Of a DNA stretch of 64,000 nucleotides, positions 1-11,467 are shown piece after piece. Location: assembly GCA_947652115.1 (NCBI GenBank), contig OX393569.1, positions 413,509-477,508 of the forward strand. The letters run 5' to 3'. Both the position numbers and the translations under genes were made by a program. This stretch comes from Blastomussa wellsi (taxonomy: Eukaryota; Cnidaria; Anthozoa; Scleractinia; Plerogyridae). The stretch's first letter is position 1. Each line of letters opens with the position of its first letter. Below the pieces are notes generated by a model. The model saw only the letters and a list, made by a program, of their open reading frames with translations. It was not told the origin of the DNA and did not search any database.

Positions 1-961
1 TCTTGCCTGTGTGAGCTTCTGCCAGTTGTTTCAACATATCTGCAGCACAGTATTTGCTCCTGTCCACAAAGCAACTGTAAATCAACTGTTGGGCATCTAA
101 ATTCTCCTCAGAGCTAGTACTGCTTGTATCTGAGTCAGGACTTGCACTGTAAGCTCTTTGACTGGAAGGAGAAGATAAACGTTGAACAGCCGGCAAATTG
201 CTTTCATTACCACTCAGCAATCTTGCAGGTTTCATTAGCACAGGACTCACAATTGGCGGAGTCTGGCCCTTTGAATCACGTGCACCCGTCCCTTGTGTTA
301 ACGTTTGCATACTCGGTTCTGTTATCATAACACTTCGTTCAGTCGCATAAATGCTACTACTTTGCCGCTTGTAGGGCCTTGACTCGTTGGCCAAGCTTGA
401 GTTTGACTGTCCATTCAGTGAAAGAGCATTCGCATCGAATGAGCTTTTGAAATCCGATACACGAATTTTACAATCACTAGAAGGTTTGTCGACTGTTCTT
501 CCCGGGCTCAAGCCATTGAATAATTTATTGGCCATAACATCTCCATCCGGTCGAGCTGCTCTTTTTCCTGGATTCCCCTCGTCATTCCCCGAGGAGCTAA
601 GTGCAACGTTCGTGGCTGGTAGGCTGTGTGCTCGCGAGGAAGCGATCGGCATATGGTGGACAGTCGCCACATTCCGACACGTCGAACTCCTCTTTGCTAC
701 TCGACCAGCAGACGAATTTCCCCTCAATTTTTCCGAAGCCACTTCCGTTTTCCTCAATTTTTGCCTTCCCAGTTTTATTCCCAGCACAATACTCTCGCCT
801 TCATTGATCTGCACCGCCAGTACTCCGAGATCCAACAACCGCCGATCCTTGGAAATCGCCAAGCTGCGAAGTTTGCTGGCTGCCTTCTTTGGGACGGGAA
901 AAGTTACGGTGAGCGGGGCATTGCGGTGATTCCCTGAAGGGTTTCTCATTTTCCTCGACAT
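1..961 (-). CDS. NCOA6: NCOA6-like nuclear receptor coactivator, 5' exon (partial, runs off left edge)
   Basis: The minus strand is open without a stop from 1009 down to base 1; the first in-frame ATG is at 961-959, with a second at 949. About 15 residues in, the protein reads LTVTFPVPKKAASKLRSLA followed by LLDLGVLAVQINEGESIVL. This matches in order the second half of the N-terminal domain of NCOA6 (Pfam nucleic-acid-binding region: vTFxIPxxAAxxLRxLA...LxDLGILsVQIxGExxI). The rest is Ser/Asn/Pro-rich and low in complexity, as in NCOA6, ending in a more helical stretch (TSSEENLDAQQLIYS, then AADMLKQLAEAH). NCOA6 is a nuclear scaffold of MLL3/4 methyltransferase complexes. The first half of the domain, which lies upstream in vertebrates, is not encoded in this exon. 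Either an upstream exon was missed (a possible acceptor AG precedes residue 14) or the domain is shortened. No LxxLL motif is visible in this part. The plus-strand ORFs here are shadows. Confidence 0.68.
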   Translation of the reverse strand, partial: MSRKMRNPSGNHRNAPLTVTFPVPKKAASKLRSLAISKDRRLLDLGVLAVQINEGESIVLGIKLGRQKLRKTEVASEKLRGNSSAGRVAKRSSTCRNVATVHHMPIASSRAHSLPATNVALSSSGNDEGNPGKRAARPDGDVMANKLFNGLSPGRTVDKPSSDCKIRVSDFKSSFDANALSLNGQSNSSLANESRPYKRQSSSIYATERSVMITEPSMQTLTQGTGARDSKGQTPPIVSPVLMKPARLLSGNESNLPAVQRLSSPSSQRAYSASPDSDTSSTSSEENLDAQQLIYSCFVDRSKYCAADMLKQLAEAHTGK

Positions 962-1973
962 AGAAAAATATCTTCCTTCTTTGCAGAACAACCGTTCATT
1001 CACAGCTCGTCACAAAATTTCCCATGGAGAGACAAACTCGATGTCCGTGCACGAACGCAAGTACTCAGCGAAACAAAACACCCTTGATTGATCCAAATTC
1101 CTTCACTGATCGCGCCACGGGATGTTTACAGCGATTCCTCGCCAGGGGACGGTGCTTTTGTGGGAAAAACCACAACAAATGTTGAGAAAACTTTGCGCAT
1201 CCGACTGAGACAAAGTAAAGAGCAATCATGCATAGAAAATTTCCTATTCTCTTTGGACAGTTTGTCTTGTCACCCATTCATAAATTTGTCTCAATCATTA
1301 GCGACAAAGACAAACACGTCTCCTCAGGGGTCTATAGGGGAGACAACAACTTCCCATCAAGCTTTTCGAGAGTGTAAACTGTGGGGTGGTCCAGTGAGGT
1401 ACTTGACCCATGTTTGGGTACACAAAGGGCTGCCGCTGTCTAGGACAAGAAGAACGTTACACATACTATCTAATTTGACGAAAACAAATTCCTTATCAAC
1501 CACTCCATATACTACATGGCGATAAAAAGGTTGACTAAACCAAGAGGCTGCTAATCCAGATGGGGTTAACAGTTAACTGACAATTGGCCCCAAAAATAGT
1601 AGTTAACTAATATTCTGCCCAAATTATATTATACTGAATTATTATTATTATATTGAATTATTATTATTATATGCTGAATACGATTGTTGTTGTTAATAAA
1701 AGCATCAACGTGTTTTTTCCTACCAGCGTAGCCTGCGAACAGGCTCCCCAGCGAGCTTAGTGTAGATCATGCTCGCAAATTTGGCTTAAGCGTCCTTCGC
1801 TCGCCGAAATTTTCCCCAAATTTTCCCCACTGGCGGCTATACCTTCGAAGATATTGCGTGACCCAGTGACGCGAATTGGGCGAATTACCTGTCCCGCTGC
1901 GTGACCCAGTGACGTCATGCTAGACACGAGGGAGAGTTGACCTCCGCGATGGCGTCGAGTGGCGTGGTCAAGG

Positions 1974-2217
1974 TTAAAGGAGCTCGGTCACGGATGACAC
2001 AGTTTGAGAAGTTTAGCCTGAAGTTTTTCAAATTTGTGAATCACAATCCTTCTCAATCTTCCTCATTCAAAGCCATCCTTGATTCTTCCTAGTTTATTGG
2101 TGCATCTTTGGTGTTTTCTGCCTTAGTAAAACTACTATTTCAAGGATTCCTTTGATTTGAAGGCAATTTCATACACTGCCAAAGTTGACTTTGTTCACGG
2201 TGACTGTGCCCCTTTAA
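1974..2217. mobile_element. MITE-like element, TTAAAGG family, copy 1
   Basis: The element starts TTAAAGGAGCTCGGTCAC and ends CCTTTAA in inverted orientation after GTGACTGTGC. A second copy with the same termini and similar interior wording (AGTTTGAG...TTTAGC, ...TCAATCTT..., ...TAGGTGTTTT-like) lies at 40322-40564. The shared inverted ends, the same length (about 243 bp) and the absence of an ORF indicate a non-autonomous DNA element. Confidence 0.6.
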
Positions 2218-2396
2218 AGTTATTTCCTTCAATGTCTGTTTCTTATAACTCACACTAGGTGTGAAGGTTATATAAATTTATATAATTTATACCTTGGTGT
2301 TTGTAAAGTCCGAGCCCGCAAAACAATTGGCCAAAAAAAATAGCAAGAGTACTTATTTTATTTTATTTACATTCGACTGACAAACAACTCTTCACA

Positions 2397-2512
2397 TGAC
2401 TCTGATAATGACTTCCGCTCAGGTTGTCGAAACGTCAGTCACTGTCACCGACAACAGTCCTTCTCAAGACTACCCTCACCCGGACGATCAAACTACACGA
2501 TCAAATTTTTAA
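2397..2512 (+). repeat. retroelement tail fragment (Penelope-like, tentative)
   Basis: This stretch carries GTTGTCGAAACGTCAGTCAC and then CTTCTCAAGACTACCCTCAC followed by CCGGACGATCA. The 'CGAAACGTCAG' phrase is shared with the palindromic element at 28767-29070, and such tails are frequent beside reverse-transcriptase relics in cnidarian genomes (recollection, not a search result). No coding part is present. Confidence 0.4.
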
Positions 2513-2996
2513 TCAGAGAACGTTTTAAATTCTTACAATATGTTTAACCCTTCAACGTCCAAATGCGATAATTCTCGTTTTCTACTAGATAAGAAAACAA
2601 CAAAAAAAAACACATCTTTGGCTTCAATTTTTTAACGAAAAATAATTCTAAATCCAAAAGTTTACATTTGGAGCAAATGTCAAGCCTTTTTACAGCTCGA
2701 TTAGAGCTATGCTCAAACCTGTAATTTCCCTATTCCTGACCGAAAGGGATTCTGGGAAATTTGCCATGTCCGGCGGCATGCAACACAATCCACCTTTGTT
2801 TTATGTGTCGAGTCACTCAATTCTACCAGCAAAATATTGCACCAATTGCATTCTTTAGAACTCAAAATTAGATTGATTGGCTGGTTTCGAAATAGTCTAG
2901 ATTGACTGGATTATAAATCTATTATTACTAATACCCTCCTCACCGCTAGTAAAAGAATTTATTTTGTCTTCAAAATACACTCAACTCCACATCCAC

Positions 2997-3106
2997 GTAG
3001 CCTGCGTGCAGCCGTCTATTATTCCTAAAGCGGAAAAATGAAAATTTTCTCATTTTCTTTTTTCATTTTTCCTCTTTAGGAATAATACAGGCTGCACGCA
3101 GGCTAC
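2997..3106. mobile_element. 110-bp fold-back (MITE-like)
   Basis: The left arm GTAGCCTGCGTGCAGCC is mirrored by the right arm GGCTGCACGCAGGCTAC, and the inverted match continues through ATTATTCCTAAAG and GGAAAAATGAAAA almost to the centre. The sequence would form one long hairpin. No ORF. Confidence 0.75.
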
Positions 3107-3639
3107 CTCCACGTTTTGTAAACAGCCTTTTGAGGTTTCAGTACTTTAACATGGCCCCTGAATGCTCGCGATCAGTTTCAGGCTTTATTTTTCTTTGAAT
3201 CGCACCATCCTCCTTCATATGTGGGAGCACTCCCCCCCCCCCAAACACACCACCAGTAGCTGATATTAACAAGGCTTTTGCAGTCAGGTAGTGTTCTTCA
3301 GAGGAATTACAAGTTCAACCACAAACACGTTTGCGATCATTTTATTGAATACACAACAGTTCACCATCTATGGACTGATGAAAAAGGTCGGGCATTCGAG
3401 ATCGCGAATGCTAAAATAAAAGGGAGACTTGGAACAACACGGATTAGCACGAGAATACTTACTTTACGCATTTTCTGGACAGATCAGAAATCAGAAAGGC
3501 GCAAACAGGCTTGTAAGCCGTTATTAAAGCACCAACTCATGAAATACAGAACACTGAACCAAGGCCAGACCACAACACCGGGAACTCCGTGCCCTACTCT
3601 TTACGAGAAGTGTGTGGGTTCTTTAACGTCCCCTGCTTG

Positions 3640-3870
3640 CCATAAGATAAGACAAGATAAGATAACTTTATTTATACACGGTATTTCCATCAGCTTATTT
3701 ATGGTAATCAACTAACTACCTATCTTCCTAGCTACAAAAAAGGTATAAAATACAAAAGAATAAAAATTGATATACAGTCATTCAGGAGACGGGGCCTACG
3801 GTTTATAGTCCTTGTCCGAGAAGACTTGAACGTCTAACCATTTGCAGATGTCATTGCACTGGCCGGGTGG
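3640..3870. repeat. retroposon-like fragment
   Basis: It contains the repetitive stretch AAGATAAGACAAGATAAGAT running into TTTATTTATACACGG, then a second piece with CTTGTCCGAGAAGACTTGAA and ACCATTTGCAGATGTCATTG. Both pieces look like 3'-end wording of dispersed repeats. The boundaries are approximate and the identification is inference. Confidence 0.35.
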
Positions 3871-4099
3871 ATGGATTGAATGACTAGCACAATAACAAGA
3901 ACAACTAATCTGCGACATCATGATGCATGGAAAAGGTATATTCTTCTGTGCTGTGAGGCGATCGTATGTTGCAAGTACCCTCTATATAAACTCTGATTAT
4001 GCACTACTATGTTTTACTACTATTTTTGTATCGCTAATTGAATTGCCATTGTTGGTAAAAAATGTCCAACTGCAAAACACTGCGCTAAAAGATATTATT

Positions 4100-7000
4100 T
4101 TAAATATAGTGCCTATGTACAGGCTTTGGGGGCATCTTCCTGGCAGACGTTTCTGCACCAGCGGTTTTAGGACTTTTGATCGGTTTTAGCACGTAATTGC
4201 ACTCTTCCTCATCAAGGTCCTTGTTCATGCATTTGATGTACCTTTCAATGTGGGTATGCAGGAAGGAGAGCGGAGCGGACCCTTGGCTCAGCACCTGGTA
4301 GTGGAAGTCCTTAAGGCTAAATCTTTTCCCTAGGGCCTTTTCGGTCTTATTGCGCAGCTGAACTAGTGCTAGTCTCCCTAGCATGTACGCGGTTGCCTGT
4401 CCTGGGTCGCTCTGATATCTCGTCACTTCTTTAACTGCAAAGTCTGAGGTGTCCCAGGCGTATGTTTCAAACATCTTAAGAGCCTGGGTCCTGAAAACAA
4501 CACAATTGAAATTCGAATTACAAATGTTGATCATTAGCGCGGGTGGAAATGAAAATAGAGCGAATACCTTCTTCAAGCGAACCGCCCAAAATATGACTTT
4601 TATATATTAAGTAATTTTAGTCCATATCATAGCTTGCTGGGCAAGTAGTTTTGCCAAGTGGCAACGCAGAGCGCGATACACGCGGAGAATCTCACGCTTT
4701 GCGCATTACGCTCCTCACCACGCTGTACCGCAAAAGCCCCACAGAATCGCCTGTCGGCAAGCTATCCATATCAAAGATCGCCGAATGAGAGATGTAAACT
4801 GACCATAAATATCACTACTTGAGATGAAATTTAGAGTCACGCAACCGTAACCTCCACGACCGAAGTTTCCGTAACATTCGTGGCCACTTTCTTTGACTGT
4901 CATGCCTTCAGAATAGAAAGCTAGGAAGCCCGGTCTTATTCTAGAGTGAGTTTCTGTTAAGAATGTTAGTCGTTTTAACTACATTGATGTCGATTCGCCC
5001 ACATGTACAAGATCTGAGTCGTTTCGACTATACTGAAGTCGATTCGGCTGCACGATCTGAGTCTTAATGCAAGCAAATAATTGACCATACATCGTAACAA
5101 AAAGGAGGAACACAACACAACACAACACCAAGCTAAATCATACCTGGTCAAGCCTCGAGAGTGCAACCCAGTGTCCACGATAAGCCTGACAGCACGCCAC
5201 GTCTGGATTGCAAGAAAAAAAAAAAAACGGTTATTCAAGCACTCAGATAGTACGCACATTGTGATTGGTCTATTTTACGTGCAGCCCGCTTAGTGCGCGC
5301 TTGCCTTATGTTTTGTTTTGCTTGTCTTTTTTGTCAACAACGCGAGTGATTTATGGATTGGTCCGTATCGTACCTTTATGCTTCTTTCCCCTTACCTGCC
5401 ATTTAACCATGCCATACTTCTGCAGCAGGTTGTCCTTATAGACATCCGTGTCGTCCGAGAGCACAGGATTCTCACTGTATAAGCCCCACCCTTCTGTAAA
5501 CGCCGTATAGTAAGTGTTTTTATCCAACCAAGCAGGAACGCCTCCACACTGGTCGGCAAAGTGCTCCACATGACCTGCAAACAAAGGAACATATTATAGC
5601 AAAAAATCCAGCCATCCCAGGTAACAGCAATTGCGTTACAGTACAGGCACATTATCCGTGAAGTCATGCAAAGTACTCAAATAACGTGAAGACACACCTT
5701 GCACCTGTGTGTGGTGACCTGGTCGGGACTCGTGCCCAGTAACCGACCACTCCTGGAAGATTGGGCCGAAGTCTTTAAGGAAAAATGGTAGACCGAAGTA
5801 TGCGGGCTTGGAACACTTTTCATCAGATTGCATAAAGAACTGGGCGCCATTGGAAGGATTGTAATGCGGCAACATCTCTATTGGACAGTTTGGAGAAGTG
5901 ATCTTGGGGCCAGTAAAATAAAATGCTTGAGTAATCTTCGGATAAAGCATGCCCATCACTTGTCGGCAGTATCGGGCCCATCTGCAAGAATAAAAAAGTT
6001 ACCACATAATGAAAAAATAATTTAAATTTGTTAGATCTTTGCGAGATCACTTTCATTCACTATAACATAAACAGTTGGCGGTCAGAACAGAATTTGGACA
6101 TGCAACTTCTGAATTTCAACTTAAACACGCTACAGAAATTAAAACGGCCAAAAGCTTGTAAATCTTCGTATCCCTCTTGTAAAAGATAATTTAGTCGTAC
6201 GAGATTTCACGCATTTTACATGCTGATTCGGCATCAAAATGCTGCACGACTCAGATAAAAATCGACAGTGATACAAAACACGATTATTTTTCATACTTGT
6301 TAACAGCCTTCCATCTGACTGGGCAATACTGTGCAGCCGTTTCAGGGCTGGTGCATTTCTTGAACGCATTTTCATCAGATTCGTTTTTAGGAAAGGAGCC
6401 ATTATTGTGCCAAATGCTGGTGGAGTTCAATATATCCTTGAATGCTTGAACAGCTTCCGTTTCATTTGATTTGTTTGTATACTCTTTGGCAATATCTAGC
6501 ACCTAAAATGAACAACGCTAGTCCTGAGTCACTTGTCATATCAAATACATAAAATAACCCAGCAACTGAGCTTGCATTTAAAGTAACCATTACCGATACC
6601 TCTCTAACAGAGTCGTAACAAAAAAACAGTTAACAGTCATATAATTTTACCGAACTAATGAAACAAATTAAATATTATCGGAGAGTTGAAACTGACTTGG
6701 CAATTATTCACAGTGTGCTGTGTGTGGACAATTTTCTCAGGTCAAATTTAGGTGTGGCTCTAGTTCAAACCCTGGTGAAAGCATTACATGTGGGCTGACA
6801 TTGTTTATGCTTCAATATAGTTGGAACTTCTAAAGAGAATTTCGCACTACACAAGGTCATTTTTTTAAATAAACAAAGCACTGAGTCACATGATATTCTC
6901 CAGCTAATGTTTGGTGGGTTAAGAGGCATGCATGCATGTTAAGGCAAGCGTGTCTACAACATAGGCCCGTAATGCGTGCAGAGGGCAATGTTAAGTATTT

Positions 7001-9862
7001 TCTTCATTATAATAATTATATAAACTGTACTGTTCACAGCTGCTAGCAGTCAATTAATTCTTTTACAATACATAATTACCTGATCATAGAAATACTTGAG
7101 CTGTTTCTTTCCTTCAGAAAGAATCTCCTCAGGAGAAATATCAGTTGTAGTAAAGTAAGAAAGAATCAACTTGTAAGATTCAGTGCCATTCAGTGGCTCC
7201 CCAGACGGTAGAGTCTTCTTTGTGGGCTGACTTTTATCTGGTACCCCATTATTGTAAACATAATCAATAGGCAAGTTTGCCAATCCACTCGCAAGATCAT
7301 TTGGCAGACAGTGACTCTTGTGCTCATGGTCAAGATAATTAATCAAGTCCAGCAGTGGTTGGCCAACACCTTCCTGTAATGCCGCTTTTAACGATGCATT
7401 TACATTCTTGCCATTGTGGTCCTTGGCCCATTTTTTGTCAACTCCTTCTTCCAGATTAGCGAGGTAGTCTGCATCCAAATAACTTTCTGCAAACCATTCT
7501 TGAAGAACCCCCTCTGAGTTATTAGCCAAGGAAAGCTGTCTGTATTTCTCTTTAAGAGCATCCACTCCAGCTTGACAGTCAATTACTGTTCGTATCATCC
7601 CTGATTTCACACCAAGTTGAACATTTTTCCTGTCAAATGAAACAAAAAAATGAAACATTTAATATCCGATTCTGATTGGCTTACAGTCTTTGTTTTTTTT
7701 TTAAGCTAACCGGCTGGCATGGACTAAATTTAGTTGGATGAAATTTTCTAATTGAATGATGTAATTATCATTTCAAGGATGACTGAAGACAATTGATGTA
7801 ATTCTCATGATTTGGCAATTGGTGTCAATTTTCCAATAATATTTTCAAATTATTAAAAACTGATGAAGATAGAAAAAAAACACGCAAAATGGCATGAAGG
7901 GAAGACACTTGATATTTCCCCAAAAATAACAAATTAAATGAATTTTGTGTTTGTAGAGCTCTGAAAATAATTATTTTGGATTTATATAACAAAATATTGA
8001 ATTCAGCTTTTGTATGATAATAATATGAAGAATTATGGGAGAAGAAAGCCGGTAGGAAGTACAAATCCCAAAGTGACATGGTGACAACTGGGAGGGGTAG
8101 AACTGGGGGAAAAATGTATATGGTACAGGAAACAGGCTGATAGAGAGCTGTAAGTATGAGCACCAAGGTCAATGGTCTGTTGCTGCTTCTAGGGGATTAC
8201 AATCCTGCGCCCCACCCACCTCCTCTCAGAATCCCCCAAATGGCAGGGTCCGTCACTACATTGATCAATCCTTATTTCACTGTACATGAGCACTGTACCT
8301 GTAACGATCAATTGTAGTCTTGTGTTTCTTGATTGTGTTGACCACAAGTTGCACATCATCATATGTCTTAGGCTTGACAATATATGCATAAGCATTGATG
8401 CTATAAGAAAGATCACAAATTGGCTGCCAACAAAACAAGTCAGGACCCAACATCCAGTCACCTGCATAGTAGTTCTCGGCATATGGAACACCAAATGTAT
8501 GCTGGAGAAAATGTTTTGCCTAAAGGAATGATAGAAAATAGAGACTTCAATTTCTAAAGCAAACCAAAAACATGCAATGTTCAGTGTGTACACTCCAAGC
8601 CCATCTAGAGAATAAATAATAATTAAAAAAAGGCATTCAAGTTTACTAATTAATTAGCATGTCTCTCTCACTCTACAACTGAAGAATGTCGGATGAAAGC
8701 GTTTTGTTCACACTCTAGGGAAACAAGAGGGGGGTACTAAAAAATTGAACTTTCAAATAGGGCACTTTTGACTAAACTTGATATGACATGATTACACCAA
8801 GTTTCGAACTTTACATAAAATTATCTATCTTTAGATAATACCTGGGCTAGAGCTTTCACTTCTCTTGGTTTCATTTTATTTTCGTCAACTTGAATATTGT
8901 TTATTTCTTGAAGTAACGTTTTTGCGCTGTCTGTCTTTCTCTTCAACTGCACTGGGTCTGGATTGTAAGGCAAATACCTGAAATATTACCGGTAAATAGA
9001 TATATGAAAATGACATAATTTGAAAACCACGTTACATTGCGTATGAAAAGATCACTGCTCAAGTTGAACAATAATTTGCTATTATAACTTATACTTTATC
9101 CTTCTACATCACTGAAACACTGTGAAGTTCAATCAAGCAACAGTAAACTTGGAACAAATCTGGGACAACCTTTTTCGCGACAGCTGTGCTATTTGCTTCA
9201 ATCCCACCCTGCACTCAACACGTACAACAACCTTGCCTGACCCTCTCCTCCTCCCCAACCCCTACTACCCCCTTTTTTCTTCAATCATCACATATAAACA
9301 GTGCTTTGCCAACGTTTATTGAACATCAATTACTATGCTGAATAACACGATTACTCAGAATAATATTCCACCGAAAAATTGAAATGTGGAGTGTACATAT
9401 TCAAAGAAACCACTATGCGACAGAAGCGATAAGTTGTTTTCAGCATTACCTTTTCTTCATATGATCATCCATTCTTTCCACTCCTGGCTGCCAAGCCACT
9501 TTATGCGGGTTCAAAGAAAAATAATCAGACTGCACTTTGTTCAAGATGCTCGGTAGTTCCACTCGATTAGCTTCCTCTGAGTAGCTGCACACTGCAGATT
9601 TACCACTAGTACTGCCGACGTTGTTCACAGCATTTTGCTTGGAGCAAGGCTTCGAACCAGTCGTTACAGCAATTATAAGAGTTACCAAACCCGCCACGAA
9701 AAACATGGATGCTACTCCAAGAAGAACCCAAACCCACAGAGGAGTAGCTCTGTACTTCTGAAAACTCACAAGAGGTGGTTCTCTCTGTGTTGGGGAAGAA
9801 TCGGAAGGTTCTTTGAGCATTTCAACGTTCTCGGAATGTTTCTTTATGAAGACGCTCTGCAT
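4100..9862 (-). CDS. DUF885-family metallopeptidase-like membrane protein
   Basis: Nine exons (minus strand, high to low): 9862-9450, 8977-8842, 8519-8299, 7629-7080, 6502-6297, 5981-5698, 5574-5396, 5202-5144, 4490-4100. All junctions are GT-AG and the frame closes to 812 residues plus TAA. The N-terminus is cytosolic-type, followed by one membrane span (about residues 42-66), which implies a type II membrane protein with an extracellular or lumenal enzyme domain. The rest matches DUF885. HESRPGHH (about 592-599) and FTEGWGLY (about 629-636) supply the expected zinc ligands and catalytic Glu of this zincin-like fold. RLIVDTGLHSRGLTR and SDPGQATAYMLGRL are further family blocks. The substrate is unknown. 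The start was chosen at ATG 9862 (A at -3); an in-frame ATG at 10042 would add 60 residues without family likeness. All key residues are present and no lesion was seen. Cys-rich luminal segments fit an exported protein. Confidence 0.9.
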
Positions 9863-10227
9863 CTTGATTGCTTTAACGTTTAGAGACGTAAAAATCACAA
9901 AAGAAACTATTTTTACAGCGTTGTCTCGGAAATCACGATGAAATAGGAATTTGGAGTACCGAAGCACTTCTTTCTGACGTTTCCCAGGGCAATCATACGC
10001 GTGACTGTTTTGCTGGCGTGACAGGTCGTGACTCCAGACCATTTTATTTTTGAGTAGGGGTGGGGAGGGGGGGGGCAGTGGGGGCTTGGGCAAAAACCAA
10101 AAAAAAATCCTGTACAAGAAAAAGCGCCCAAAAAATATCGTGCTGAGGGAGCAGTGCGAAAAAATCTTGCTCTACCTGAAGGCGAAAAAAAAATCTTGTA
10201 CCTCGATTGCTGTGCGCCAGGCTCCTG

Positions 10228-10294
10228 TAATCTCTTTACGGTGGCCAATTGACATTATCAACGCAGTTGATAAAACCAAATTATATTGTTATAC

Positions 10295-10339
<45 letters not shown>

Positions 10340-10342
10340 CCT
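10228..10342 (+). repeat. dispersed element end, same family as 28767-29070
   Basis: From AATCTCTTTACGGTGGCC through TTGATAAAACCAAATTATAT to GAAACTTACCCCCT this stretch is nearly identical to the right arm of the palindromic insertion in RGS22 intron 13. It is a truncated or single-arm copy. Confidence 0.75.
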
Positions 10343-11087
10343 GTAAGATGGAACCAACTACAGTATTCCTACAGCCAGTGATGAACAACGAAGTGAAATT
10401 AGCCTAAATTGCGCGACCAATGTTAAAACAACTTAATTATTGGCTACAGAGGACTGGGCCTTTTACAAAATTAATCATTTTGAAAACAAAACAGATGTCT
10501 AAGACTGAGGCAGGTTAGAAGTACAGTTAAGGTCAACAAAACTGCAGGTTACTTCAAATGTTTTAAACAAGAGGCCATGACCATTCATTAGTCAAACTGC
10601 ACGGCAGACGAAAGCATCCAGAGAAATTTAGAAGACACAAGATTGTTCATTTGCCTTCGAAATGGTTAAACGCATGGGAAACAATATAACATGCGGTTTC
10701 GATGTTTTATAAAACAGAGCTTTTAGCCAATCGCAACGCGCACTCAGTCCAAAAGTGCAAAATAAAGCGTTGTGGAAAATAACGATTGACATTATTCTGC
10801 GTAGCGAAACACAATCAAGACCTGCTTCATAACTTTGTTGAGTGCATTTTTTGCAAGATGTGCAATCGTGGGAATCACGCATTGCGGGCTGTTTCCTGTC
10901 CAGATAAAAAAATTCATTCCCCCCAGCCTCACTTGAAAAAGATGATCAAATCTCAGCCGAAGGGTTACTTTTGCCCAGAAATCATGGCAATTGGTTGTTG
11001 GTGTCACGACCAGCAAAATAATCAGCGGGCGGACCTAGATTTAAAGTGGGCAAAGATCGCTCTCTGCTTTTAAATCTTCATATTCAT

Positions 11088-11093
11088 TTTATT
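11088..11093 (-). terminator. candidate poly(A) signal of MECR
   Basis: AATAAA on the minus strand about 375 bases beyond the MECR stop codon, the first canonical hexamer noticed downstream. Confidence 0.4.
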
Positions 11094-11467
11094 TATATAC
11101 CATATTTATCTATAGGCCTCTATTAAGAACAGTTTTAATTGTAAAACTGAAGGAGTACCCTAAAAAAGCTTATTCATTTAACTTTAAAATATGTACAACA
11201 AGAAAGGCAAACTGAACTGCCTAAAGAGGCTTGGTTATTACAATACTCAAAGTCTACTCAAGAATTCTGTTGTTTGGATCACTCAATTGACGACCAAGGT
11301 ATATCGAAAGCTATATTTGATCCTCAATCTACTGGGCCTCGCTCTCTAATGTTCTGTTCTTTTAACATTGAATACTCTCTTGGGTGCTCTTAAAGTTTTC
11401 TTTAAAGATTCCTAATTAGCAATTATCACCAGAAGCAGAAATGTCGCGACAAACGTACTTTCTGTAG

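Larger units (their letters stand above)
962..4099. other. gene-free spacer with repeat fragments
   Basis: No ORF here shows family-like sequence or convincing splice structure. The stretch 962-1100 is probably 5' UTR or promoter of the minus-strand NCOA6-like gene. It also holds an AT-rich (ATT)n tract near 1625-1675, a fragment starting GTAGCCTGCGAACAGGC near 1731 that resembles a mobile-element end, a MITE (1974-2217), a retroelement tail (about 2397-2512), a fold-back (2997-3106), a C-run near 3231-3242 and a retroposon fragment (about 3640-3870), each listed separately where supported. Confidence 0.6.
9863..11467. other. spacer between MECR and the DUF885 gene
   Basis: It holds the 5' flank of the DUF885 gene (with a G-rich tract near 10060-10090), one copy of a dispersed element (10228-10342), and the probable 3' UTR and poly(A) signal of MECR. 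The short ORFs here have no recognisable sequence and no splice support. Confidence 0.55.

Noticed and set aside
387..929. Plus-strand ORF of 180 codons
   Set aside because: It starts at a non-ATG codon and lies antisense to the NCOA6-like exon, whose protein shows clear family similarity.
1065..1277. Minus-strand ORF of 70 codons upstream of the NCOA6-like exon
   Set aside because: Its protein does not resemble the missing first half of the NCOA6 domain and no splice donor joins it in frame.
9865..10042. Upstream in-frame ATG (10042) for the DUF885 gene
   Set aside because: The extra 60 residues have no family likeness and read like translated 5' UTR. The ATG at 9862 has a good context and gives a standard type II anchor. 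Kept only as an alternative.
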